Source: Massilia sp. TS11
GTDB taxonomy: Bacteria; Pseudomonadota; Gammaproteobacteria; Burkholderiales; Burkholderiaceae_D
Length of the DNA stretch: 37,223 nucleotides
NCBI RefSeq assembly: GCF_022012445.1
Contig: NZ_JAKLTS010000022.1
Span: 1-37,223, forward strand
Direction: 5' to 3'
The translations under genes were made by a program, and so were the position numbers. Positions 1-7,094 of the stretch are shown piece after piece. A model generated the notes under the pieces. That model searched no databases. It was not told where the DNA came from and saw nothing but the letters and a program-made list of their open reading frames with translations. The stretch's first letter is position 1. Every line of letters begins with the position of its first letter.

Positions 1-2420
1 CACCTGGTCCGACTTCATGGCGGCGATGGCGGCCGTCTTCACGGCGGCCAGGTCGACCGTTTCCATGTTCGACAGGGCAAGGGTGTTCAGGTTGGCGAAC
101 TGCAGGGTGCTCAGGGCATTGGCCTGGGCGGTGTTCAGGGCCACCACCTGGTCGCTGTTGAGCACAGCCACCTGGGTCGATTTCAGACCGCTGATGGCCA
201 GGGTCGACAGTTGCGAGAAGTCCACCGTCTCGATGACCGACACGCCGAGCGTGTTGATCACGCCGATCTGGGTGGAGCTAAGGCCGACGATCTGGGTCGA
301 GGTCAGGTTGACGATCTGATCCGAGCTCATGGTGTTGATCACCGCAGTGCTCAGGGCGCCGATCTGAGTCGAGGTCAGCGCTTGCAGCTGATCCGAGGTG
401 ATCACGGCGCCGGAGGCGGTCGTCACTTCAGCGGCGGTCAGCGAGGCGATCACCGAGGTGCTCAGGCCGACGATGTCGTCGGTGGCCACGTTCGCCATCG
501 CGTTCGTGTTGAGCGCCTGGAACTGCGTCGAGGTCAGACCGCTCAGTTGCAGCGAGGTCATTGCCTGCACTTGCTCGCTGTTGAGCTTGTTCATGGCCAG
601 CGTGGTCAGGTTGTTCACCTGCAGCGTGGTCATATTGCCCATCTGGTCGGTGTTCAGACCGGCCACTTGCGAGCTGTTGAGGGCGCGGATCACACCGGTG
701 CTCAGCGCACGCAGGGCGACCGTGTTCATACCGCTCAGGGCGGTCGAGTTGATCAGCGCAGCCTGGGTGGCGCTCAGGGCAGCGCCCTGGGCCGAGGTCA
801 TGGCCGACAGCTGGTCGCTGTTCAGCGCGCCGACCTGGGTCGTCTTCAGACCGAGGATGGCGGTGGCGGTCAGCTGGGCGAAGTCTTGCGACTCGATGCC
901 GCTGACGCCGGCGCTGCTCATGGCGCCGAGCTGGGCGCTGGTCATCACCGAGGCTTGCTGGGTGTTCAGGGCGGCAGCCTGGTTCGAATTCAGGGCGCTG
1001 AAGCCGGCCGTGCTCATCGCCTGCAGCTGAGCGCTGTTGAACAGCGGGATCTGATCCGAGCTCAGGCCCACAGCCTGCAGAGTCTTCATCGCGCCCATGG
1101 CGGCGACCGGGATCTGGCCGACGTCATTGGTTTCGAGGCCGACGATCGCTTGCGAGCTCAGGTTCGAGAACTGCAGGGTGCTGATCGCGCCGACTTGCGA
1201 GGAGTTCAGGGCAGCGCCTTGATCCGACGTCAGGTTAGCCATGGCCAGGGTCGACAGCACACCGAACTGGGTGTTGCCCAGGGTGTTGATCTGCAGGGTC
1301 GACAGGTTGGCGGCCTGGCTGGCGTTCATCGCGGCGATGGCGGCCGTCTTCACGGCGGCCAGATCGACCGTCTCCATGTTCGACAGGGCCAGGGTGTTCA
1401 GGTTGGCGAACTGCACCGTGCTCAGGGCATTGGCCTGGGCCGTGTTCAGGGCCACCACCTGGTCGCTATTGAGGACCGCGGCCTGGGTCGATTTCAGACC
1501 GCTGATGGCGGCCGTCGACAGCTGGGCCAGGTCGTCGGTTTCCATGGCCGACATGCCCAGCGTGCTGATCGCAGCGAGCTGGCTCGAGTTCATGCCGACG
1601 ATCTGGGTCGAGGTCAGGTTGACGATCTGGTCCGAGCTCATCGTGCCGACCACGGCGGTGGTCAAGGCGCCGAGCTGGGACGAGGTCAAGGCTTGCAGCT
1701 GATCCGAGGTGATCACGGCGCCGGAGCCGGTCGTGACTTCCGCGGCGGTCAGCGAGGCGATCACCGTGGTGCTCAGGCCGACGATGTCGTCGGTGGCCAC
1801 GTTCGCCATGGCATTGGTGTTCAGGGCCTGGAACTGAGCCGAGCTCATCACAGCCATCTGGGCCGAGCTCAGACCCTGGACCTGGTCGCTGTTGAGCTGA
1901 CGCATGGTGGCGGTCGACAGCACGCCCACCTGGGTCGTGGTCAGCTTGTTCATCTGGTCGGTGCTCAGACCGGCCACCTGGCTCGAGCGCAGGCTGTTGA
2001 TGACATGCGTGCTCAGGACGCGCAGGTCATCAGTGTTCAGGCTGTTCAGGGCATTCGTATTCAGGTTGCCGACTTGGGCGGAGGTCAGCACCGAGGCTTG
2101 CTGCGTCGTCAGCACCGCCACCTGATCGCTGGTCAGCACCGCGGCCTGGTGCGACTTCAGTCCGGCCAGGGCGGCGGTCGTCAGCTTGGTGACGTCCAGC
2201 GTATTCAAGGACGACAGGGCCGTCGTACTGATGCCCTGCACTTGATAGGAGGACAGCGCCGCCGCCATCTGCGTGCTCATCTGAGCAATCGCATCGGAGG
2301 TGATCTGCGCCATATCCTGAGATTCGATGTAAGGATATTGCAGCGATGTCAGGACCGAGATCTGGTCGCTTGACAGGCCAGCGTAGTCCAAGGTTCCGAG
2401 AGCGACAATTTGCGTGCTGG
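1..2420 (-). repeat. 24-bp coding repeat array with 1311-bp higher-order period
   Basis: The DNA repeats with a 24-bp (8-codon) period throughout. On top of this, the sequence at 17-60 recurs at 1328-1371 and that at 491-538 recurs at 1802-1849, both offset by exactly 1311 bp (437 codons = 54 octads plus one 5-codon insert). Translated copies align along their full length with moderate divergence, so the array grew by duplication of a large block as well as by single octads. Confidence 0.85.
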
Positions 2421-2472
2421 TAAGCGCCGCAACCACATTAGTGGCCATGCCGTTGAATGCTGAAGTCGTCAT
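1..2472 (-). CDS. Giant octapeptide-repeat protein (5' part; 3' end beyond window)
   Basis: An open frame runs without a stop from an ATG at 2472 to the window edge (824 codons seen). An AGGAGAAGG ribosome site lies just upstream (2477-2485), which fixes the start. From about residue 17 on, the whole protein is a run of about 100 eight-residue repeats of the form L-[ST/N]-[ST]-x-[QD]-[VIL]-x-[AGNV], for example LTSDQVAV, LNTNALNS, METVDLAA. The only breaks in phase are two five-residue insertions (GSGAV, ASGAV). There is no N-terminal signal peptide or membrane segment; if exported, a C-terminal type I secretion signal outside the window would be needed. The S/T-x-x-Q/D pattern resembles a helix capping box, so a short-helix solenoid is possible, but a beta-solenoid cannot be excluded. 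I do not recognise a characterised family. The divergent neighbour is a glycosyltransferase. Function unknown; a large surface or secreted protein is an inference. Confidence 0.85.
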   Translation of the reverse strand, partial: MTTSAFNGMATNVVAALTSTQIVALGTLDYAGLSSDQISVLTSLQYPYIESQDMAQITSDAIAQMSTQMAAALSSYQVQGISTTALSSLNTLDVTKLTTAALAGLKSHQAAVLTSDQVAVLTTQQASVLTSAQVGNLNTNALNSLNTDDLRVLSTHVINSLRSSQVAGLSTDQMNKLTTTQVGVLSTATMRQLNSDQVQGLSSAQMAVMSSAQFQALNTNAMANVATDDIVGLSTTVIASLTAAEVTTGSGAVITSDQLQALTSSQLGALTTAVVGTMSSDQIVNLTSTQIVGMNSSQLAAISTLGMSAMETDDLAQLSTAAISGLKSTQAAVLNSDQVVALNTAQANALSTVQFANLNTLALSNMETVDLAAVKTAAIAAMNASQAANLSTLQINTLGNTQFGVLSTLAMANLTSDQGAALNSSQVGAISTLQFSNLSSQAIVGLETNDVGQIPVAAMGAMKTLQAVGLSSDQIPLFNSAQLQAMSTAGFSALNSNQAAALNTQQASVMTSAQLGAMSSAGVSGIESQDFAQLTATAILGLKTTQVGALNSDQLSAMTSAQGAALSATQAALINSTALSGMNTVALRALSTGVIRALNSSQVAGLNTDQMGNMTTLQVNNLTTLAMNKLNSEQVQAMTSLQLSGLTSTQFQALNTNAMANVATDDIVGLSTSVIASLTAAEVTTASGAVITSDQLQALTSTQIGALSTAVINTMSSDQIVNLTSTQIVGLSSTQIGVINTLGVSVIETVDFSQLSTLAISGLKSTQVAVLNSDQVVALNTAQANALSTLQFANLNTLALSNMETVDLAAVKTAAIAAMKSDQV

Positions 2473-2951
2473 TTTTCCTTCTCCTAGGACTTACCTGGTG
2501 CTGATCGGCGCTCCCGCCCTGGAAAACGCCGTCCGATTATTTATTGAACGTTAATTTTTTATACAGCTTGACACAGCCCGAGCGACCACAAGTGCTCCGG
2601 AGGAACCGAATCCGTACGTCAATAGCGGCTACGCCGGAGCGTAACTTTAATCCGTTTCCAAAAAGAAACAAAATTGCTTTACATGTCTCGTATCTTCCAT
2701 GCCACGCCACCTTCTGCGTCTACGGGTAAACGACGGCGCGGCCAGACACTGAAGTATTGCCCATCAAAAATAGTGCTGTTTTAGCGGTTAGCAGTCACTC
2801 ACCTACTACCAATAGTAGATGTCGCGAAAACAAGCCCTTTGCAGGGATCGTGTTCGATTTTGAACACCGGGTCGCGCCCCCCATCCGCGGAACAGACACG
2901 GTTTGCGCCAGCTGTTTCACAAATTGCCAGACCTTCGGCGATAATCGCGGG
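2473..2951. other. Divergent intergenic region, AT-rich, no confident gene
   Basis: This 479-bp gap separates the octapeptide-repeat gene (minus) from the glycosyltransferase gene (plus). It is clearly more AT-rich than its surroundings, especially 2535-2575 and 2640-2690, and must hold both promoters. A small inverted repeat GTTTC-6-GAAAC lies at 2654-2669. I see no convincing -35/-10 pair. An in-frame TTG at 2757 would add 65 residues to the glycosyltransferase, but that extension has no protein-like character. Confidence 0.6.
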
Positions 2952-5423
2952 ATGACTACCCATGACCCCGCTCTGGCCGACGTGCCGGCCATCCTGACGA
3001 TCGTCTCTAATAATTACCTGCATTACGCGCGCACCCTGATGGAGAGCGTGGCGCGCCAGCACCCCGAGGCGCGGCGCTATTGCGTGATCGTCGACACCGA
3101 CCCGGCCCCGGCCGCGGCGCTGGCGGCGGAGTTCGAGGCGATTGCCCTGACGGCGCTCGATCTGCCGGGCGGGCGCGGCTTCATGTTCCAGTACACGATC
3201 CTCGAGCTGAACACCGCCGTGAAGCCCTGGGCCCTGGCCCACCTGTTCGCGCGCGGCCACGACCAGGTGCTGTACATCGACCCCGATATTTATCTGTACC
3301 GCCCGCTGAGCGAGGTGTTCGACCACCTGCGCGCCGGCGCCAGCATGGTGCTGACCCCGCACCTGACCCACCCGATGACCGACCAGCTGCATCCGAACGA
3401 GCTGGCGATCCGCGTGGCCGGCACCTACAACCTCGGTTTCATCGGCCTGCGCCGGCATGAGTCGAGCCAGCGCCTGCTCGACTGGTGGCAGGGCAAGCTC
3501 GCGCACGACTGCGTGGTGGATGTGAAGAACGGCATCTTCGTGGACCAGAGCTGGATGGACCTGGTGCCCGGCCTGTACAACGATGTGGCCATCCTGCGCC
3601 ACCCGGGCTACAACGTCGCCTACTGGAATATCGCCCAGCGCGAGATCGGCAAGCAGGACGAGGTGTACACGGTCAATGGCCTGCCGCTGGCCTTCTTCCA
3701 TTACAGCGGGGTCAATGCGCTCAATCCGCAGCCGGTGTCCAAGCACCAGAACCGCTTCACGCTCGAGACCATCCAGCCGCTCGCGCGCGAACTAATCCTC
3801 GGCTATTGCGCGCGCGTCGTCGCGAATGGCGCCGCCGACTACCAGAAGCTGCCCTACGGCTATGCCAACTTCGACGATGGCACCCCGATCCTGCCGGCCA
3901 CGCGCGCCCTGTACCGCAAGGACCCGGGCGTGCGCAAGCGCGTCGGCCAGGACCCGTTTGCGCTCGGCCCCGGCACCGGTCCGCTCGAGCCGCCGCCGGT
4001 GCAGAACGACAGCCTGGCCCTGCGCCGCCTGCATCAGGTGTATGCATATTTCCTCAACCGCGAACCGGACCAGCATGCGCTCAATACCCTGTCCACGCGC
4101 GCGGCCACCACGGCCGGCTATCTGCGCCTGGTGGCCGGGGCCGGCCGTTCGCCCGAAGCGCGCGGCCGCGCCGGCTGGCTGCGCCGCCTGGCCCTGTGGC
4201 CCCTGCTCGCCGGCGGCGGCCTGCTGCCGGACAAGCCGCAGACCCAGCCCCTGGCCCCGGCCCTGCCCGCGCCCGCGGATCAGCTGCCGGTCCAGGTCTC
4301 GCGCGACCTTGGCCTGAACCTGGTCGGCTACGTGGCGGCCGAACTCGGCGTCGGCGAAGCGGCCCGTTCACTGGCGCGCGCCTGCCGCGCGGCCGAGCTG
4401 CCGTTCTCGATTCTCGACGTCGGCTACCAGACCGACAACCGCCAGAGCGACACCGAGATCCTGAGCGCCGCGCGCGACGAGAACTATGCGGTCGACCTCG
4501 TGTATGTGAATGCCGACCAGGCCATCCGCACGCTCGACTACATGCGCGACCAGGGCGTCAACAACGCCTACAAGATCGGCTTCTGGCACTGGGAGCAGCC
4601 CGAGTTCCCCGAGCGCTTCTGGCAGGCCTTCCATCACCTGAACGAGATCTGGGTGCCCTCGCGCTTCGTGTACGACGCCATCGCCCCGATCTCGCCGCGC
4701 CCGCTGTACATCGTGCCGCACGCCCTGATCGTGCAGGCCACGCCGGGCGTGCAGCGCAGCCAGTTCGGCCTGCCCGAGGACAAGCTGGCCGTGCTGATGA
4801 TGTACGACTTCCACAGCTACCAGTACCGCAAGAATCCGCAGGCCGCGATCGCCGCCTTCCGCCAGGCCATCGCCGGCCGCGACGACGCCATCCTGGTGGT
4901 GAAAACCATCAATGGCGAGCACCACCCGCAGGCCGTGCGCGAACTGCACGCTCACCTGCACGACCTGCCGGGCACGGTGATCATCGAGCGCTTCCTCTCG
5001 CGCCAGGAGGTGTGGGACCTGCAGGCCTGCTGCGACATCCTGCTGTCGCTGCACCGCGCCGAAGGCTTCGGCCTGGCCCCGGCCGAGATGATGTGCCTCG
5101 GCAAACCGGTGGTGGCCACCGGCTGGTCGGCCAATATGGATTTCATGACGCACGAGAATTCGATGCCGGTGCGCTTCACGCTCAAACCGCTCGAGCAGGA
5201 CCTCGGCGCCTATCCCCCCGGCCCGCTGTGGGCCGAAGCCGACATCGACCACGCGGCCTGGTGTCTGCGCACCCTGTTCGACGACGCCGGCCTGCGCGAG
5301 CGCATGGGCGCGCGCGCGGCGCGCGATGTGCGCGCCCAGCTGGCGCCGGAGGTGGTCGGAGCGCGTGTGCGCGCGCGCCTGCAGGCGATCCGCTACTGGA
5401 ATCCGCAGCTGTTCGGCGGCTGA
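2952..5423 (+). CDS. Two-domain glycosyltransferase with DUF4214-like linker
   Basis: This is an 823-residue protein starting at ATG 2952, chosen because recognisable homology begins there (AILTIVSNNYLHYARTL). Residues 1-300 resemble a GT-A/GT8-like nucleotide-sugar transferase, with a DxD metal motif in YIDPDIYLYRPL (D110, D112). Residues 357-404 (VYAYFLNREPDQHALN...RSPEAR) look like a short DUF4214 module. Residues 453-815 form a GT4-type GT-B domain with the EX7E signature EGFGLAPAE (E704, E712), expected to bind the sugar nucleotide. The protein has no signal peptide or membrane segment, so it should act in the cytoplasm. It is divergent from the Ser/Thr-rich octapeptide protein, which makes protein O-glycosylation of that neighbour a reasonable inference; polysaccharide synthesis is the alternative. 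The donor and acceptor are unknown. It converges on the ATP-grasp gene with a 12-bp gap. Confidence 0.85.
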   Translation: MTTHDPALADVPAILTIVSNNYLHYARTLMESVARQHPEARRYCVIVDTDPAPAAALAAEFEAIALTALDLPGGRGFMFQYTILELNTAVKPWALAHLFARGHDQVLYIDPDIYLYRPLSEVFDHLRAGASMVLTPHLTHPMTDQLHPNELAIRVAGTYNLGFIGLRRHESSQRLLDWWQGKLAHDCVVDVKNGIFVDQSWMDLVPGLYNDVAILRHPGYNVAYWNIAQREIGKQDEVYTVNGLPLAFFHYSGVNALNPQPVSKHQNRFTLETIQPLARELILGYCARVVANGAADYQKLPYGYANFDDGTPILPATRALYRKDPGVRKRVGQDPFALGPGTGPLEPPPVQNDSLALRRLHQVYAYFLNREPDQHALNTLSTRAATTAGYLRLVAGAGRSPEARGRAGWLRRLALWPLLAGGGLLPDKPQTQPLAPALPAPADQLPVQVSRDLGLNLVGYVAAELGVGEAARSLARACRAAELPFSILDVGYQTDNRQSDTEILSAARDENYAVDLVYVNADQAIRTLDYMRDQGVNNAYKIGFWHWEQPEFPERFWQAFHHLNEIWVPSRFVYDAIAPISPRPLYIVPHALIVQATPGVQRSQFGLPEDKLAVLMMYDFHSYQYRKNPQAAIAAFRQAIAGRDDAILVVKTINGEHHPQAVRELHAHLHDLPGTVIIERFLSRQEVWDLQACCDILLSLHRAEGFGLAPAEMMCLGKPVVATGWSANMDFMTHENSMPVRFTLKPLEQDLGAYPPGPLWAEADIDHAAWCLRTLFDDAGLRERMGARAARDVRAQLAPEVVGARVRARLQAIRYWNPQLFGG

Positions 5424-5435
5424 GGGCAGCGGCCC

Positions 5436-6551
5436 TCAAGCAAAGCGCAGGGTCTTTTGCATCACGGTGCTGACCAGGGGCGCATCGTCCCAGGGCAGAT
5501 CCGTCAGGGCCGTGCGCAGCCAGGGGCTGCGCGGATCGCGCACCCACTCGTAGGGGAACAGGGCGACCGTGTGCGCGCTGTCGGCCAGACGCGCCGCGTG
5601 CGGGGCAGCGCCACGCAAGGCCTCGGCCCAGACCCCACACAGGTCGGCCCCCACCAGATGACCGAGGTGGCTGATCGAGATCGCGCGCGGGTTCCATTCT
5701 ATCAGGCGCGGCTCGCCATCCGGGCCGATGATGAAATCCCAGCCATGCATGCCGGTAAGGCCGTGCGCGCCAATGAAGTCCTGGGCCGCGCGCGCCATCG
5801 CCGCATCCGGACCGACCCGCACCACACTGCTGGGCGCCAGCGCCGAATCGCTGCGCGTCTGCACCTGAAACGCCGCCACCCCGGCCAGCATGCGGCCCTG
5901 TTCGGCCACGGCCGCGAACATCCCGAGTCGGCCCGACACCTCGGCCTGCAGCACTGACTGCTGCGGGGCCGGCAGCGGTTTGCGCGCATGCCAGTCGCGC
6001 ACGGCCTGAGCATCGGCCAGACGCGTGACGCCAGCGCCGCCGGCCGAATGTTCGAGCTTCAGATACAGCGGATAGCCGTGTGCGGCGCCGAATGCCAGGG
6101 CCGCGTCGAGGTCCGGGTTGTCGCACTGGGGCGCCATCGCCAGGCCAGCCGCGCGCGCCATCGCCGCCGTGCGCTGACGTACCGGCTGGCGCGCCTGGGT
6201 GCCGCTGCCGAGCGAAGCGCGCGCCACCTCCGCCATGCGCGCCATCCAGGCTGGCGCGCCCTCGCTGCGGGTGCGCGCGAACTGCTCGATCAGCACCACG
6301 GCCGGCTCGTCGAGCGGCACGAAGCGGCTCGGCGCATGCAGCTCGAAGGCTGCGCGCAAGGCCTCGATATGCACACGCTCGCCGTCGCGCGGGATCTCGA
6401 AGCGCGCGCGCAGATGGCGCGACTGCGCGGCCAGGTGTTCGAGCGAACCCGCATACAGGACCTCGCAGCCGGCCAGCGCCAGCCGCTCGGGCAGCAGCAG
6501 GCCATTCACACCGGGGTAGACGGACACCAGAAGCACACTTGGCTGCATCAT
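5436..6551 (-). CDS. ATP-grasp domain protein
   Basis: This is a 371-residue protein. The N-terminal third (LLVSVYPGVNGLLLPERLA) looks like a pre-ATP-grasp Rossmann-type domain. The ATP-grasp fold follows: the nucleotide-binding strand and Gly-rich loop are YLKLEHSAGGAG (K165, G171-G174), and the Mg-binding strand is RLIEWNPRAIS (E285, N287). Members of this superfamily join a carboxylate, through an acyl-phosphate, to an amine or thiol; the substrate here cannot be read from sequence. Start is ATG 6551 or the adjacent ATG 6548; the ribosome site is weak. It stands between a convergent glycosyltransferase and a divergent VOC gene, so context does not fix a pathway. It could make a peptide-like or amino-acid conjugate. 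Confidence 0.8.
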   Translation of the reverse strand: MMQPSVLLVSVYPGVNGLLLPERLALAGCEVLYAGSLEHLAAQSRHLRARFEIPRDGERVHIEALRAAFELHAPSRFVPLDEPAVVLIEQFARTRSEGAPAWMARMAEVARASLGSGTQARQPVRQRTAAMARAAGLAMAPQCDNPDLDAALAFGAAHGYPLYLKLEHSAGGAGVTRLADAQAVRDWHARKPLPAPQQSVLQAEVSGRLGMFAAVAEQGRMLAGVAAFQVQTRSDSALAPSSVVRVGPDAAMARAAQDFIGAHGLTGMHGWDFIIGPDGEPRLIEWNPRAISISHLGHLVGADLCGVWAEALRGAAPHAARLADSAHTVALFPYEWVRDPRSPWLRTALTDLPWDDAPLVSTVMQKTLRFA

Positions 6552-6588
6552 CGCTCAGACAAAATAATTAATTAAAGAGACTCGCGTC

Positions 6589-6597
6589 TGCTATACT
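6589..6597 (+). promoter_or_regulatory. Extended -10 promoter element upstream of VOC gene
   Basis: TGCTATACT is an extended -10 box (TGnTATACT), 38 bp ahead of the VOC start codon. No good -35 hexamer is visible. The same GCTATACT core precedes trpL and dinB in this window. Confidence 0.5.
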
Positions 6598-6635
6598 CGG
6601 CAGCGGTCCACCGTCTTCTCACCCAAGGAGCCCGC

Positions 6636-7085
6636 ATGCGCCGCCTTCTGCTTGCCACCATTATGCTGCTGTCCCTGTCGGCGCGCGCCGCCGACGCTCC
6701 GTTCATCGCGCTCTCCGTGGCCGACCTGGGACGCAGTCTCACATGGTATCGCGATCATCTCGGCTTCTCGGTGTATTCGCAAGGGGAAGTGAAGGAGCGC
6801 GGCATCCGCTTTGCGCTGTTGAAGAAGGACGCGGCCCTGCTGGAGCTGCTGCAGCTGCCGGCCGCGCAGCCGCGCACCGGCCAGGGCAACGTGGCCCAGG
6901 CCAGCCTGACGCACGGCTTCTTCAAGGCCGGCATGGTGGTCGATGATCTGGACGGGCTTTACCAGTCGCTGAAATCCCAGGGCGTGCCGATCGCGATCGA
7001 ACTGGGCAAGCCGGCGGGCGGACCTTACCGCGTGTTCGGCGTCTACGACCCGGAAGGGAATCTGCTGCAGTTCTTCGGCAAATGA
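6636..7085 (+). CDS. Exported VOC-fold (glyoxalase/bleomycin-resistance-like) protein
   Basis: This is a 149-residue protein with AAGGAG at 6625-6630, five bases ahead of ATG 6636. Residues 1-18 (MRRLLLATIMLLSLSARA) are a signal peptide with a probable cleavage at ARA-A, so the mature protein is periplasmic. The rest is one vicinal-oxygen-chelate module, with the usual D-L-x-R-S-L-x-W-Y-R-D-x-L-G-F start and DPEGNLLQFF end. Oddly, the two usual metal ligands seem lost: the His at the start of strand 1 is replaced (FIALSV) and the C-terminal Glu is Gln (LLQFF). It may therefore bind a ligand without being a metalloenzyme. It is divergent from the ATP-grasp gene and convergent with the prenyltransferase/cyclase gene. 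Confidence 0.85.
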   Translation: MRRLLLATIMLLSLSARAADAPFIALSVADLGRSLTWYRDHLGFSVYSQGEVKERGIRFALLKKDAALLELLQLPAAQPRTGQGNVAQASLTHGFFKAGMVVDDLDGLYQSLKSQGVPIAIELGKPAGGPYRVFGVYDPEGNLLQFFGK

Positions 7086-7094
7086 GCCCGCAGC

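Noticed and set aside
211..2373. 720-codon open frame on the plus strand, opposite the octapeptide gene
   Set aside because: It is the mirror of the 24-bp repeat in a GC-rich gene; the minus frame has a good ribosome site and regular protein repeats, while this one is Gly/His/Gln/Arg-rich without domain character.
1..2420. CRISPR-like or microsatellite array
   Set aside because: The 24-bp repeats have no unique spacers, keep a coding frame and vary mainly at tolerated codon positions.
2757..2951. N-terminal extension of the glycosyltransferase from TTG 2757
   Set aside because: The 65 added residues lie in AT-rich DNA, show no conserved feature and end directly before a natural GT start at ATG 2952.
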